Counted from the first letter of the stretch, positions 10,589 through 23,953 are shown. The stretch: DNA of 54,592 nucleotides from Nitrospira sp. (GCA_029240595.1 JARDZZ010000002.1:1-54592), one strand, 5' to 3'. Program-made: numbers and translations. The notes: generated by a model not told the origin, from the sequence alone.

Positions 10589-11476
10589 TTACCGGCCAAC
10601 CGGTGGCAACTCCGCAACCGGAACCGGTTGCTTTGACTGATAAATAGTCATGGCTTCGGGAAGCCATTTCTTCAGCTGGTCAATGCGTGTTTCGTTACTC
10701 GGATGGGTGGACATGAACTCCGCTGGCCCGCCACCTCCGGACATTTGGGCCATCCGTTCCCACAGAGCCACCGATTCGCGCGGGTCGTAACCGGCGTCGG
10801 CCGCAAGCAGAATGCCGATATAATCTGCTTCCGATTCGTGTTTGCGACTGAACGGAAGCAACACGCCGACTTGCGCTCCTGCTCCCAACGCCGCCATCGT
10901 CCCCTGGGAAAGGAGCGGATTCATGCCGCTGGCACCCGCTGCGGCGCCGGCCACTTGAAGCGCCGCACTCGTGAGTTGACCCTGACTCATCCGTTCCGCC
11001 CCATGCCGGGCCAAGGCATGCACCACTTCGTGTCCCATGACCGCAGCGAGGCCGGCTTCCGTCTTGGCCATCGGTAAGATACCCGTGTACACCGCCATTT
11101 TTCCCCCGGGCAGCGCAAACGCATTGGCGGTCTTGTCGTCCTTGATCACGGTGACTTCCCATTGAAACTGCTGTGCCATCTCTGCGTACTTCGATCGTTT
11201 CGCCGCTTCGACGATGCGAGCTGCCACGCGCTTCACGGGCTCGATCTCCCTGGAGTCCTGTGATGGTTTCATTTTGGGATCGTTTTTTACCTGGTTGTAT
11301 GCCTGCGCACCCAGCTGCATTTCCTGCGACACTGAGGTCATCAGCAATTGTGATCGGCCTGTGTAGGGATTGGTCTCGCATCCGCTCGCGAATGCTAGCG
11401 ACAAAGACAGGATTGTGCCGATGATGCGCTCCGCATGCCGCTTCATTCTCACATCGTACATGACTCGCACCTCCAC
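10589..11476 (-). CDS. M48-family metalloprotease lipoprotein
   Basis: Lipobox-like FASGC; VMGHEVVHALARHGAERMSQ (HExxH), SEADYIGILLAADAGYDPRE. Confidence 0.9.
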   Translation of the reverse strand: MEVRVMYDVRMKRHAERIIGTILSLSLAFASGCETNPYTGRSQLLMTSVSQEMQLGAQAYNQVKNDPKMKPSQDSREIEPVKRVAARIVEAAKRSKYAEMAQQFQWEVTVIKDDKTANAFALPGGKMAVYTGILPMAKTEAGLAAVMGHEVVHALARHGAERMSQGQLTSAALQVAGAAAGASGMNPLLSQGTMAALGAGAQVGVLLPFSRKHESEADYIGILLAADAGYDPRESVALWERMAQMSGGGGPAEFMSTHPSNETRIDQLKKWLPEAMTIYQSKQPVPVAELPPVGR

Positions 11477-11670
11477 GACTCACAACGTGCTTGCGGTCAA
11501 CGGGTTTGACCGATTTTCGCTGCTCTGCTACATTAGCGTCTCACACCGAGGTTTTCCACTGATGTAGCGGATCCCGGCAGGATGCTGGCGCATCCAAGCA
11601 GGGGCGCTGCCTGCAACTCGTCGCCCGCACGAGCATCGACTACCTGCTCAGCATCACACAGATCAACAGG

Positions 11671-12324
11671 ATGCCGTCCTCTTCGATCGAACGCATAGGA
11701 ATCGACGAATCGGGAAAGGGCGATTACTTCGGCCCGCTCGTCATCGCCGCCGTGTTCGTCGATGCGACGACACAAGAGGAGCTCACGCTCATGGCGGTGC
11801 GAGACAGCAAGAAAATCTCAGACGGACGCATTCTCGAGCTCGCGCCTGACATTAAGACGATCTGTCCTCACAGCGTCATCGCCATTGGCCCCCAGAAATA
11901 CAACGAACTCTATGGGAAAATCCGAAACCTCAATCGTTTGCTGGCTTGGGGGCACGCGAAGGCGCTTGAAACGTTGTTGGAACGCGTCTCCTGCGAGCGT
12001 GCGATCTCGGATCAATTCGGCGACGAGCGGCTGATCCTCAACGCGCTCCAAGAAAAGGGGCGGCGCATCGTGCTCGAGCAACGCACGAAGGCAGAGTCGG
12101 ATCTTGCCGTCGCCGCCGCCTCGATCATAGCTCGGGCCGAGTTCTTGTTACGGCTCAAGCGTCTCTCAGATGAGATCGGTACTGTCTTACCCAAAGGAGC
12201 ATCGCCTGCAGTTGAGTTGGCTGGCAGGATGATCGTGAAGAAGCACGGACAAGAGCGGTTGGGAACGGTCGCGAAACTGCACTTCAAGACGACGAAAGCT
12301 GTTCTCGAGAAGCCAGCGACGTAG
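11671..12324 (+). CDS. rnhC: Ribonuclease HIII
   Basis: RIGIDESGKGDYFGPLVIAAVFVD (RNase HIII GKGDxFGP signature); 217 aa, catalytic domain only. Confidence 0.85.
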   Translation: MPSSSIERIGIDESGKGDYFGPLVIAAVFVDATTQEELTLMAVRDSKKISDGRILELAPDIKTICPHSVIAIGPQKYNELYGKIRNLNRLLAWGHAKALETLLERVSCERAISDQFGDERLILNALQEKGRRIVLEQRTKAESDLAVAAASIIARAEFLLRLKRLSDEIGTVLPKGASPAVELAGRMIVKKHGQERLGTVAKLHFKTTKAVLEKPAT

Positions 12325-12336
12325 TGTAAAAGAGAC

Positions 12337-13110
12337 TTACACCGATTCTCCCACCTCGAGATCGGTCGGCTTTGTATGGTCCAGCGGCTTTTGGTCTGCT
12401 TGCGCTTCTCCATCCCAGTACAACATGCGGTGGCAATAGGGGCATGTGTGCAGATCCTGAGAGCGTTTCACTTCCGCGATCAATTGAGGAGGGATTTGCA
12501 GCCGGCATCCGGCACACATGCCGCGCTGGATTGCCGCAAGCGGCTGATCCTTTCTCGAGGCTTTTAACTTTGCATAGCGGGCGAGCAACGCCGGTTCGAC
12601 TTTCGCCGATCGCTCCCGTTGCTGGCTCTCCAGTTCGGCCAGTTCCGACGACAGCTTCCGATCCATCTCGTCGAGCACCTGCTTTTCCTTATTGAAGGCC
12701 TGCTCGGCGATTCGAACCTTTTCCTGTGCTTCTTTCGCCGCCACTTGGAGTTGTTCGATTTTTTCCATACAGGCCAACACCTTGTCCTCAATGTCGGACT
12801 TCTTTTTGTTGGCCATCTGCAACTCGAACAGATGGGCCTGATATTCCTTGTTGGTCTTGAGTTCGGACAACCGCGCCCGCATTTTGTCGGTGTGGGCATC
12901 CTGCGCCTCGACGTCTTTTTCATGCGAGCGCCGCTCCTTGACCGAGGCTTCGACGGCACTACTCGTGTCCTGAAGCGACTGTTTCGCCTCGCGCAGGGGC
13001 GTTTCAACCGCATGCAGTCGTTCCGGGATCCTCCGGCGCTGTTCGGTGATCTCCATGATGCGAAGATCAATCTTTTGCAGTTCGATGAGGGGAGACAGAT
13101 TTTGGTTCAA
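12337..13110 (-). CDS. Coiled-coil / C4-type zinc ribbon protein
   Basis: N-terminal coiled coil LIELQKIDLRIMEI..., C-terminal CAGCRLQIPPQLIAEVKRSQDLHTCPYCHRML. Confidence 0.85.
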   Translation of the reverse strand: MNQNLSPLIELQKIDLRIMEITEQRRRIPERLHAVETPLREAKQSLQDTSSAVEASVKERRSHEKDVEAQDAHTDKMRARLSELKTNKEYQAHLFELQMANKKKSDIEDKVLACMEKIEQLQVAAKEAQEKVRIAEQAFNKEKQVLDEMDRKLSSELAELESQQRERSAKVEPALLARYAKLKASRKDQPLAAIQRGMCAGCRLQIPPQLIAEVKRSQDLHTCPYCHRMLYWDGEAQADQKPLDHTKPTDLEVGESV

Positions 13111-13169
13111 TGCACTCCCAAGTCTCAGGTTCAGGAAGGAAGGATATGCGATTCCCGCCGCCGGTCCAC

Positions 13170-13246
13170 TGGTGGGCCCACTAGGACTCGAACCTAGGAC
13201 CAGCTGATTATGAGTCAGCCGCTCTAACCACCTGAGCTATGGGCCC
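13170..13246 (-). tRNA. tRNA with CAU anticodon (Ile2 or elongator Met)
   Basis: GGGCCCATAGCTCAGGTGGTTAGAGCGGCTGACTCATAATCAGCTGGTCCTAGGTTCGAGTCCTAGTGGGCCCACCA folds as a cloverleaf, encoded CCA. Confidence 0.93.
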
Positions 13247-13391
13247 CATGGGAACAGTTGGCTCCGGCTCAGGGTGAGGTCGAGATTCGGATCAGACTCG
13301 ACAGCCTTCCATCAGCTCAGCCTTGACCGCAGCCTCGACGTCAACTGATTTTAGGCCCGGGCGGGAGACAGAGTCAAATCATCCGTCAGTC

Positions 13392-15206
<1,815 letters not shown>

Positions 15207-15208
15207 GC

Positions 15209-17032
15209 TTACTCCTTACTTACACCCTTCACCAAAGAAAGCACTCCGAGAGGTCGCCCGGCCTTTTGCAGGCGCATTTCATTGACACGGCCATTCAACA
15301 CCCTGACGTCTTCGATCCGTCCTTCCCGCTCTGCGGTCTTGAGCTGCGTGATCAGGTCACGCAGCATGGCTTCAGTCCGCTTTCGATCGATCGTCTCGAG
15401 GCAACCCTGTATATGGGCGCGAGCGTCGTCAAAATGCTGTTCTTGCATAGACAATTCTGTAGCCAGGGGTCCGCAGTCTGGATCATCGACCACGACATCC
15501 AGCAATCGACGAAGTCCCACCCGACCGTCCGGTTCAAGATGGACCAGCGCGGTTTCAACGATCCGGCGGCAGGCTGGCATCGAAAACGCTTCAGGCCGCA
15601 ATCGACGGACGTCGGCGGCGGACAAGTGGCCATGGAGCAACAGATAGATCAAGTCCCGTTCCTCCGGAGCCCCCTTCGACGAGGCAACGGGCGGAGTCTC
15701 ACTTTTGGAGACAGCCGAACGCGACGGATGTTTTTCCCGCAAGGCCGGATACCGGTCAATAAGCCGCTGCTGATTGATGCCGAAGCGCTCGGCCACCAGA
15801 CGAATCCGTTCTTCCCGTTCGATGGGATGCTCGCTCTTTTGCAAAATGCGCAAGATTTCGTCCACGCTTTGGATCCGCCCTTCCATGGTACTGCTCTCCG
15901 CAGTCTTGACGCTCTGCTCAAGAGCAAAATCCAGTAAACTCGGGGCCTGTTGTTCCAAGCGGGTAAAGGCGTCTATTCCTTCTTTTCGAACGTACGTATC
16001 GGGATCTTCTCCGGCGGGCAATGTCACCACCTTCACGCCCAATCCGCTGTTGACAAAGAGATCCAACCCTCGCAACGCCGCCCGGACACCGGCCGCATCG
16101 GGATCGAACAGCAACACGACTTTTGAGGCGAACCGCCGGAGCATCTGAACATGGTCGGGAGTGAGCGCGGTCCCAAGGGTCGCCACCGTGTGTGTCAACC
16201 CCGCCTGGTGCAGCGCGATCGCATCGAAATAGCCTTCGACGACAATGACCGTCTTCGTCCGACTGACGGCCTCGCGGGCGACATCAAGGGCAAAAAGCGT
16301 TTGCCCCTTCTTGAACAGCGGCGTATCCGGCGAATTCAAATATTTGGGAATCCCGTCGCCAAGAACGCGGCCACCGAATCCGACGATACGCTTACGGAGG
16401 TCGGTGATGGTGATCATCACTCGGGCGCGAAATCGGTCGTAATACCCAGTCCCATTGTCCCGCGCGATGATCAAACCGGCTGCCGCCATGTCTTGCTGGG
16501 TACACCCCTGCTTACCGAGCCACCTGATTAATCCATCCCATTCCACCGGCGCGACACCGATGCCGAAACGCTCGATCGTGGCCTCCTGAATGCCTCGCCC
16601 TGCCAGATAGGCTCGCGCCTCAGCTCCGGACCGATCGTTCTGCAAATTTTGCTGAAACCATTGTGCAGCCATCCGGTTGAGCTGTTCGAGACGATGGCCT
16701 TGGGCGATCTGGGGTTCTGAAGCGGAGACGATGTCCTGAATCTCAATTCCCACCTTGCGACCGAGATCCTTGACCGTTTCTGGGAAACTTGCTCCGGTGA
16801 TTCTGGTCAAAAACGTGAACACATTACCTCCCGCGCCACAGCCAAAACAGTGAAAGATCTGTCGGCTGGAGCTGACGGTGAACGATGGAGTTTTTTCTTG
16901 GTGGAAGGGGCAGAGACCCTTCAAATTCTGCCCAGCACGGGTCAAGCTGACATGCTGCCCGACAATCTCGGCGATGTCGATCCGATCCTTGATCTGATTG
17001 ATGACATCGTCAGAAATCAGGCCTCGACCCAT
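15209..17032 (-). CDS. dnaG: DNA primase
   Basis: Zinc finger [50 protein letters not shown]; adjacent to rpoD. Confidence 0.97.
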   Translation of the reverse strand: MGRGLISDDVINQIKDRIDIAEIVGQHVSLTRAGQNLKGLCPFHQEKTPSFTVSSSRQIFHCFGCGAGGNVFTFLTRITGASFPETVKDLGRKVGIEIQDIVSASEPQIAQGHRLEQLNRMAAQWFQQNLQNDRSGAEARAYLAGRGIQEATIERFGIGVAPVEWDGLIRWLGKQGCTQQDMAAAGLIIARDNGTGYYDRFRARVMITITDLRKRIVGFGGRVLGDGIPKYLNSPDTPLFKKGQTLFALDVAREAVSRTKTVIVVEGYFDAIALHQAGLTHTVATLGTALTPDHVQMLRRFASKVVLLFDPDAAGVRAALRGLDLFVNSGLGVKVVTLPAGEDPDTYVRKEGIDAFTRLEQQAPSLLDFALEQSVKTAESSTMEGRIQSVDEILRILQKSEHPIEREERIRLVAERFGINQQRLIDRYPALREKHPSRSAVSKSETPPVASSKGAPEERDLIYLLLHGHLSAADVRRLRPEAFSMPACRRIVETALVHLEPDGRVGLRRLLDVVVDDPDCGPLATELSMQEQHFDDARAHIQGCLETIDRKRTEAMLRDLITQLKTAEREGRIEDVRVLNGRVNEMRLQKAGRPLGVLSLVKGVSKE

Positions 17033-17153
17033 GGGAGACGCAGCTCCTCACTCCCCCAAACGCGGTGGGGCTGGTATGCGTAAGTGATCGGAAAAATTGA
17101 CCGGTCAGGTTAACAGAGACACGGGAAACCTGTCAAACGCGAGACGATGACGA

Positions 17154-17498
17154 TCATCCCGGCGGCCAGGTCATGTGTCGTCCACCTAACACATGTAGAT
17201 GGAGGTGAAACACCGTTTGGCCCGCGTCGGGGCCTGTATTGGTCACGATACGGTAGCCTGACAGCGCGAGGCCCTTGTGTTTCGCGACCTTGGTGCAAGT
17301 GAGTAACAGTTGAGCCAAGAGTCCGGATTCGGTCTCCCTCACGTCTCCCACCGCCTGGACATGTTGCTTCGGAATGATCAGGACATGAACAGGCGCCTGC
17401 GGATTGACGTCATCAAAGGCCAATGTGTGCTCGTCCTCATGGACAATTTTGGCAGGAATCCGTTTTTGGACGATCTGACAAAACAGGCAGTCATTCAT
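17154..17498 (-). CDS. HIT-family protein (HinT-like)
   Basis: MNDCLFCQIVQKRIPAKIVHEDEHTLAFDD..., HLHLHVLGGRHMTWPPG. Confidence 0.93.
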   Translation of the reverse strand: MNDCLFCQIVQKRIPAKIVHEDEHTLAFDDVNPQAPVHVLIIPKQHVQAVGDVRETESGLLAQLLLTCTKVAKHKGLALSGYRIVTNTGPDAGQTVFHLHLHVLGGRHMTWPPG

Positions 17499-17508
17499 CG
17501 GGGATGCC

Positions 17509-18162
17509 TCATTGTTTCCGTTTGAGACCCGACTTCCCATATCGTGAACCCAGCTCTTGATACACCTCTTGCAGAGAGACGTCGTGGTAACCAAGCACCA
17601 TCAGGGTGTGGAAGAACAAATCGGCGACTTCATAGATAATCTCTTCTCGCTTGCCCCCTTTTGCAGCAAGGAGAACCTCGCCGGCTTCCTCTGCCACTTT
17701 TTTGAGAATCGTATCCTGTCCGCCCTCGAAGAGTTTGGTGGTGTAGGAATCGGGCTGTGGCTGGGCGCGGCGATGTACAATAATCCGCAGGACACTTTCA
17801 AGTATTGCACCGAACGCTTCGGATGACGGGTGCTCCTCAGCGTCTCCCTCCAGTTTCGAGAAAAAGCACGCTCGCTCTCCCGTGTGGCAGGTGGGGCCAA
17901 GCGGTTGTGCCTTGACCAGGATCGTATCCCGGTCACAGTCCACGAAGACCTCCTTCACGAGCAACTTGTTGCCGGACGTTTCACCCTTTTCCCATAGGGT
18001 CTGCCGTGATCGGCTCCAAAAGTGCACCGATTTCGTCGATAACGTTTTCGTCAGCGCTGCTTCGTTCATGTATCCGAGCATGAGGACGGTGCCATCCAGC
18101 CAGTCCTGCACGATAGCCGGAATCAGGCCCGTCCCGTCGAATTTGATATCGCGAGTGGTCAT
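17509..18162 (-). CDS. hisIE: Bifunctional phosphoribosyl-AMP cyclohydrolase / phosphoribosyl-ATP diphosphatase
   Basis: HisI part VHFWSRSRQTLWEKGETSGN and HisE part AEEAGEVLLAAKGGKREEIIYEVADLFFHTLMVL. Confidence 0.95.
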   Translation of the reverse strand: MTTRDIKFDGTGLIPAIVQDWLDGTVLMLGYMNEAALTKTLSTKSVHFWSRSRQTLWEKGETSGNKLLVKEVFVDCDRDTILVKAQPLGPTCHTGERACFFSKLEGDAEEHPSSEAFGAILESVLRIIVHRRAQPQPDSYTTKLFEGGQDTILKKVAEEAGEVLLAAKGGKREEIIYEVADLFFHTLMVLGYHDVSLQEVYQELGSRYGKSGLKRKQ

Positions 18163-18262
18163 GTCCGCCACACATCCTTCGCCTGTTTGAGACAAGCGCC
18201 GTCATAGGCCGCTGCATTGCGAGAGATCAGCTGGACCCTCTCACGGCCGCGAGAACGGTTAT

Positions 18263-19030
18263 TCACACTCCTGTCATACGCACAGGTACTCCGCGCTGGT
18301 GCAAATAGGCCTTGGCTTGCGGAATCGTAAAGGTCCTAAAATGAAAAATCGAGGCCGCGAGCACCGCATCCGCTTTACCGGTGACGAAACCGTCATAGAG
18401 ATGTTCCAGCGACCCGACGCCTCCGGATGCGATCAGTGGGATCGACACGCGGGCAGAGACTGAAGCCGTTAAATCCAGATCGTAGCCACATTGCCGGCCA
18501 TCTTCATCCATACTGGTCAATAAGATCTCGCCGGCCCCAAACCGTTGCATGCTCTGCGCCCAGTCGATGGCATTCAAACCGCTCGCCTTCCGTCCGCCGT
18601 GCGTGAACACCTCCCAGGACGACGATCCCGATCGCTTGGCGTCAATCGCCACGACAATGCACTGCGTGCCAAACCGTTCGGCTGCCTCCCTCACGAATTC
18701 CGGCCGCTCCACGGCAGCGGTATTGATACTGACCTTGTCCGCCCCGGCATTCAACAAGTGACGGATGTCGTCGAGCGTCCGCACCCCGCCGCCGACCGTG
18801 ACCGGCATGAACACCCTCGCAGCCGTCCGCTCCACCACGTCGATGATCGTCTTTCGATTTTCGTGGGACGCCGTGATGTCCAGAAAGCACAGCTCGTCTG
18901 CACCCTCTCGATCATAGACCGCCGCCACCTCGACCGGATCGCCGGCATCTCGAAGATTGACAAAGCTCACGCCTTTGACGACACGGCCGTCTTTCACGTC
19001 GAGGCAGGGAATGATGCGCTTGGTCAACAT
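18263..19030 (-). CDS. hisF: Imidazole glycerol phosphate synthase cyclase subunit
   Basis: [34 protein letters not shown]... Confidence 0.97.
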   Translation of the reverse strand: MLTKRIIPCLDVKDGRVVKGVSFVNLRDAGDPVEVAAVYDREGADELCFLDITASHENRKTIIDVVERTAARVFMPVTVGGGVRTLDDIRHLLNAGADKVSINTAAVERPEFVREAAERFGTQCIVVAIDAKRSGSSSWEVFTHGGRKASGLNAIDWAQSMQRFGAGEILLTSMDEDGRQCGYDLDLTASVSARVSIPLIASGGVGSLEHLYDGFVTGKADAVLAASIFHFRTFTIPQAKAYLHQRGVPVRMTGV

Positions 19031-19058
19031 ACCTTGTACTGCCCCTAGACACGTGCCG

Positions 19059-19790
19059 TTACCCGTCAGCACGGCGAAGGGCGGCAACGGCCTCCCGGTA
19101 GTTCAACTTTCCGTCATACAGCGCCTTTCCCACGATTGCGCCTTCAACTCGAGGGCCGAGCGATTGGAGAGCTTGCAGGTCCTCGATTGTGGAAATACCG
19201 CCGGAGGCAATCACGGGAAAGGCAGAAAATGTCAGGATTTCCCTCAAGGCAGCAATGTTCGGTCCGCTCAGCATACCATCTCGCGCAATGTCGGTATAAA
19301 TGACGGCGCCGAGATCGAACCCCGCCAACTCCTTGAGTAGATGCGTTGCCGTCGTCTCCGACAGCGAGGTCCAACCGTTGACTGCCACCTTGCCGTCGCG
19401 AGCATCCAAGCCGAGCAGGATCCGCTTGGGAAACTCTTGACAGGCCTGTCGCAAGAAGGCGCGATCCTTCAATGCCCCTGTACCCAGCACAATGCGGGAG
19501 ATGCCTGACTTGAAATACCGCCTGACCGTGGCCATGTTCCGAATGCCGCCGCCGACTTGCACCTGGACCGGCGCCGACCGAACGACAGCCTCGATCTGCG
19601 TCAAATTCCGCGGTTCTCCTTCTACGGCCCCGTTCAGATCCACGAGGTGAATGATCGTCGCGCCGGCCTGGACCCATCGTGTTGCCATCGATGGAATATC
19701 GGTGCCATACACGGTTTCAGCGTCCATATCGCCCTGACGCAACCGGACGCAGCGGCCATCCTTCACATCAATCGCCGGTATCACCACCAT
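19059..19790 (-). CDS. hisA: ProFAR isomerase
   Basis: [29 protein letters not shown]... Confidence 0.97.
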   Translation of the reverse strand: MVVIPAIDVKDGRCVRLRQGDMDAETVYGTDIPSMATRWVQAGATIIHLVDLNGAVEGEPRNLTQIEAVVRSAPVQVQVGGGIRNMATVRRYFKSGISRIVLGTGALKDRAFLRQACQEFPKRILLGLDARDGKVAVNGWTSLSETTATHLLKELAGFDLGAVIYTDIARDGMLSGPNIAALREILTFSAFPVIASGGISTIEDLQALQSLGPRVEGAIVGKALYDGKLNYREAVAALRRADG

Positions 19791-19793
19791 GGG

Positions 19794-20552
19794 TTAGTCT
19801 TGCTTCGCTCCGAACGGAAACGTCTTGAGTACTTTCTCTGTCCCATATTGGGCGAGCTCCTCGGCAGTCACAAATCCTCCACCATGCTGGATGAACCCCA
19901 GAAAGTCCTCTGTCAGCGGCTTCTGCCGCTCATAATAATTGCCGACCCATAGCACCTGTCCGTCGGCCGCCACGGCTTTCACTTCAAAGCCTACTGTCGC
20001 GGGAGGATTCGCTCCCATACGGCTTCCCGATCGTTCTTGGTAGACCAAGACCTGCCCCATCAGTGCGGCGTCGGCTTGGAGCTTCGCTGCCAGCTGAGCT
20101 GCCTGGGCTTCCGGCGTCGCCTTCGAGGTCTCAGGGGAGGACTTGACCGCCACCCTGGAGGTTTCGCTAGGCGAAAGTATGACGAGGCCCTGCCGATCTT
20201 TCAGTCGCGACCAAAACAGCTGTGTCACCTTCTCAGCCGCAAAGGCCGGGACCGCGGTAGTTTGTCGCAATTGTGGTTCAACGTTGGACGGGATGCCCAA
20301 GGAAATATCAGAGCGTTGGACACTTTGCGGCGTTGAAAGATACATGTCTCCCGCATCACGGACCTGTGGAGTCGTCAAAGTCGTAAAGGGCAATAACGCA
20401 ATGCTTCGGATGTGATACCGAGGCAGTTCACTCGACGTCTGCGCCGTGACCTTGGAACCGCTGCAGGCGGAGCCGAGAACCAGCAACAAGGCGATGGTTC
20501 CTGTCAAGCAAGTACGTGATGCCTCGCCGATGCTATGCATGCCAGGCCCCAA
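19794..20552 (-). CDS. Putative lipoprotein of unknown function within the his operon
   Basis: 252 aa; TGTIALLLVLGSACSGS lipobox; overlaps the 3' end of hisH and ends 3 nt before hisA. Confidence 0.75.
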   Translation of the reverse strand: MGPGMHSIGEASRTCLTGTIALLLVLGSACSGSKVTAQTSSELPRYHIRSIALLPFTTLTTPQVRDAGDMYLSTPQSVQRSDISLGIPSNVEPQLRQTTAVPAFAAEKVTQLFWSRLKDRQGLVILSPSETSRVAVKSSPETSKATPEAQAAQLAAKLQADAALMGQVLVYQERSGSRMGANPPATVGFEVKAVAADGQVLWVGNYYERQKPLTEDFLGFIQHGGGFVTAEELAQYGTEKVLKTFPFGAKQD

Positions 20553-21144
20553 AATTTTTCATCAAACGCAAGCCCACTGATTGACTTTTTTCCGGATGGA
20601 ACTGACAGGCCACGATATTGTCCTTCCATACGGCCGAGACGAATGGAGTGCCGTAGATGGTTGTCGCGGCTGTGACCATCGGATCAACCGGCTGGACGAA
20701 GTAGGAATGAACAAAATACCAGTCAGAACCCGAGACGATATCCGCAAACAGCGGACAAGGCCGCTCGACGTTGACCTGGTTCCATCCCATATGTGGGATC
20801 TTCAGGGCGGGATCCGGGACAAACCGCTTCACTTGGCCGGGAATGATATTGAGTCCCTTGTGCGCACCGAACTCCTCACTTTCCGTAAACAACAGTTGAA
20901 GCCCCAAGCAGATGCCCAGAAAGGGCTTGCCCGATTGAACCGCTGATCGAATGGGTTCAACCAGATCAAATCGCTCCAAGTTGGCCATACAATCGCCGAA
21001 AGCGCCCACACCGGGGAGGACCACATGGCCGGCACTTGTAATCGCCGCGGGATCACGCGTCACCAACGCCTGGTGCCCCACCGACTCGAAGGCTTTCCAG
21101 ACGCTGCGCAAATTTCCCATCCCGTAATCAATAATCGCAATCAT
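20533..21144 (-). CDS. hisH: Imidazole glycerol phosphate synthase glutaminase subunit
   Basis: MIAIIDYGMGNLRSVWKAFESVGH..., GICLGLQLLFTESEE. Confidence 0.97.
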   Translation of the reverse strand: MIAIIDYGMGNLRSVWKAFESVGHQALVTRDPAAITSAGHVVLPGVGAFGDCMANLERFDLVEPIRSAVQSGKPFLGICLGLQLLFTESEEFGAHKGLNIIPGQVKRFVPDPALKIPHMGWNQVNVERPCPLFADIVSGSDWYFVHSYFVQPVDPMVTAATTIYGTPFVSAVWKDNIVACQFHPEKSQSVGLRLMKNFGAWHA

Positions 21145-21366
21145 GGGCCACCCTGAGCCTCGGCTCCTAACCATACCGCAATCGGCTGATAAAACAGAAG
21201 GACAGGTTTCCCGAAGGAACCTGCCCACACCGGCGCGCATTGTTCTGCGATGATCAGATGGCACGGACGACGAAGATAACGCCATGATCCGCTGCAGGGC
21301 GTGATGCCGTGTCACCCCGTCGACAGGAATGCATGGAGATATGCACGAGACAGGACTTGCGACGCC

Positions 21367-21972
21367 TTATAACGTGCCCTTTGTCGAAAGCACTTTTCCC
21401 GCCAATCGCTCTTCCAACATCGTCGCCTGATCAAGAGCTTTCGCTGTCGCTTTGAAGATGGCTTCCATGATGTGATGCGGATTGCGTCCATACAACAGAT
21501 TGATATGGAGATTTAACCCGCCCTGGGTCACGAAGGCCTGAAAGAAGTCTTCGAAGAGGCCGAGGTCGAATGCTTTGATTTTGCGGTCCGGCAAATTGAC
21601 GTTGTACACGAGGAACGGCCTGCCGCTGAGATCAACGGTGACTTGTGCCAACGTCTCATCCAGTGGCGCCGAAGCGAAGCCGAATCGCTTGATGCCGGCC
21701 TTTTCTCCTAGGGCCTGATGAAGCGCCTTGCCCATGACAATCCCGACATCTTCCACTGTATGGTGTTCATCGATGTCGAGATCACCTTTGGCCTGAACAG
21801 TGAGATCAAAAAATCCATGCTTGGCCATCAACTCCAGCATGTGGTCGAAAAACCGAATGCCCGTGTCGATCTTGCTCTCTCCGCTGCCGTCCAACGTCCA
21901 CTCGACGCGAATGTCGGTTTCCTTGGTCGCTCGATGCAGCGAGGCCTGTCTGGGGGCGGCATCTTTTTTCAT
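21367..21972 (-). CDS. hisB: Imidazoleglycerol-phosphate dehydratase
   Basis: [25 protein letters not shown]..., [13 protein letters not shown]. Confidence 0.97.
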   Translation of the reverse strand: MKKDAAPRQASLHRATKETDIRVEWTLDGSGESKIDTGIRFFDHMLELMAKHGFFDLTVQAKGDLDIDEHHTVEDVGIVMGKALHQALGEKAGIKRFGFASAPLDETLAQVTVDLSGRPFLVYNVNLPDRKIKAFDLGLFEDFFQAFVTQGGLNLHINLLYGRNPHHIMEAIFKATAKALDQATMLEERLAGKVLSTKGTL

Positions 21973-23252
21973 GTGAACCTGCTTTGGGCGGATTTGGCGT
22001 GCGCATCGAACCCTTCGATGGACGCCAGCCGGATAAGGTGATCCTTGACTTTGCTCAATTCTTCTTTGGTGTAATACACAATGTTGCTGATCTTCGTATA
22101 ATCGTGGATCGACAGAGCCGAAAAAAACCTCGCCGTGGCCCCGGTCGGCAAGACGTGATTCGGCCCCGCGATGTAATCGGCGACGGAAGGCGGGGTATAG
22201 CGCCCCAGGAACAGTGCGCCGGCATGTCGGATTTTCTCCAGATAATCAAACGGCTCGTCTACGGACAGGGTGAGATGTTCGGCCGCGATCTCGTTCGCCA
22301 CATCGATCGCTTCATCGATCGTCGTGACCACGAAAACGACGGAATATTTCCTGACGGACTTGGCCGCGATTTTCTCACGCTGTAATCCCTTCAGTTGTTT
22401 TTCGACAAGAGAGACCGTCTCTTTGGCAAGCGAGGCGGACGTCGTCACCAACCAGACTTGTGCCTCCTCATCGTGCTCAGCCTCGCAGAGTAAGTCGGCC
22501 GCCACATGCGCCGGTTTGGCATCGTTGTCCGCCACGATCAACAACTCGCTCGGTCCCGCCACCATATCAATGCCGACAGTCCCGTACAACATGCGTTTCG
22601 CCGTGGCAACATAAATGTTCCCCGGCCCGACGATCTTGTCCACTTTTAAAATGGTTTTCGTGCCGAACGCCAGCGCGCCGATCGCCTGCACCCCGCCCAC
22701 GCGATAAATCTCGGTCACTCCGGCAATATCCGCTGCGACAAGCAAATAGGGATTGATGCCGCCTTTCTGAGGAGGGGTGCACATGACGATCCGCTTTACC
22801 CCCGCCACCTTGGCTGGAATGGCGCTCATCAGTACGGTGGAAGGATAGACGGCTTTCCCGCCCGGCACGTATACGCCGACGGCATCAAGGGGAGTCACGA
22901 CCTGTCCCAACGTCGCCGCTCCATCCTGGTACATCCAGGTTTTGGTCCGTTGCCGCTCGTGGAAGGCCATGATCCGTTGGGCGGCAAAGCGCAAGGAGTC
23001 GCCTTCCTCTTTTCGTATCTTGTAATAGCTTTCTTTGATTTCTTCGGGAGAGACTTTCAGCTGAGTCGGGGCGAGCGACACGTTGTCGAATCGCTTGGTG
23101 AAACGGAGAACCGCTTTGTCTCCACCCCGCTCCACGGCGTCCAGGATGGCCCTCACGGGTTTTTCGGCTGCCGCCCCTTGAACCCGCGAACGCCCCGCCA
23201 CCTTTTTCAACGTGGGGAGGAACGCCCGATCTGTGGAGGCAACAATCTTCAT
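21969..23252 (-). CDS. hisD: Histidinol dehydrogenase
   Basis: 427 aa; [53 protein letters not shown]. Confidence 0.97.
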   Translation of the reverse strand: MKIVASTDRAFLPTLKKVAGRSRVQGAAAEKPVRAILDAVERGGDKAVLRFTKRFDNVSLAPTQLKVSPEEIKESYYKIRKEEGDSLRFAAQRIMAFHERQRTKTWMYQDGAATLGQVVTPLDAVGVYVPGGKAVYPSTVLMSAIPAKVAGVKRIVMCTPPQKGGINPYLLVAADIAGVTEIYRVGGVQAIGALAFGTKTILKVDKIVGPGNIYVATAKRMLYGTVGIDMVAGPSELLIVADNDAKPAHVAADLLCEAEHDEEAQVWLVTTSASLAKETVSLVEKQLKGLQREKIAAKSVRKYSVVFVVTTIDEAIDVANEIAAEHLTLSVDEPFDYLEKIRHAGALFLGRYTPPSVADYIAGPNHVLPTGATARFFSALSIHDYTKISNIVYYTKEELSKVKDHLIRLASIEGFDAHAKSAQSRFT

Positions 23253-23953
23253 GTCCGCATCCGCTTAGGCTTTCCAGTCGCAGACCGTGCCGGCTTTACC
23301 GATCCGTCTTTTCGAGCCGGTCCAGGAGTGGCGCACGCATGCCGGAGTTTGCTGAGCAACTCGGCGACGGCCTGGTGTTTCAATTTGAGACTAGCCCGAT
23401 TGACGATGAGGCGTGCCGTCGATCGGGCGATGCACTCGACTTCGATGAGGCCATGGGCTTTGAGCGTGTTGCCTGTTTCAACCAGGTCGACGATGCGATC
23501 GGCCAGTCCGACAATCGGCGCCAGCTCAATCGAGCCATAGAGCTTGATGATTTCGACCGGCACGCCGCGCTGGTTGAAATAGCGCTCGGTAATCTTCGGG
23601 TATTTTGTGGCGACGCGGATTTTTGACGAGAGCCGGTCGCGTGGTACTTGCCCTCGAAAAGCGGCGACGGCAATTCTACACGCTCCGAACCCTAAATCCA
23701 ATGGCTCATAGACGTCACAGTCCTGTTCAAGCAACACATCTTTGCCGACGACACCCACGTCTGCCGCTCCGTGTTCCACATAGGTGGGCACATCGGTCGG
23801 CCGCACGATGAGAAACGTCATCCCGATCTCCGGACAGGGGAACAACAGCCGGCGGCTATCAGCCGCGGGCTGCGCCGCGCCATATCCTGCCTTCGCAAAC
23901 AACTTGAGCGTTGGCTCGATCAATTTCCCTTTGCACAAGGCAATCGTCAGCAT
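23249..23953 (-). CDS. hisG: ATP phosphoribosyltransferase, short form
   Basis: 234 aa, no C-terminal regulatory domain; MLTIALCKGKLIEPTLKLFAKAGYG. Confidence 0.94.
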   Translation of the reverse strand: MLTIALCKGKLIEPTLKLFAKAGYGAAQPAADSRRLLFPCPEIGMTFLIVRPTDVPTYVEHGAADVGVVGKDVLLEQDCDVYEPLDLGFGACRIAVAAFRGQVPRDRLSSKIRVATKYPKITERYFNQRGVPVEIIKLYGSIELAPIVGLADRIVDLVETGNTLKAHGLIEVECIARSTARLIVNRASLKLKHQAVAELLSKLRHACATPGPARKDGSVKPARSATGKPKRMRT

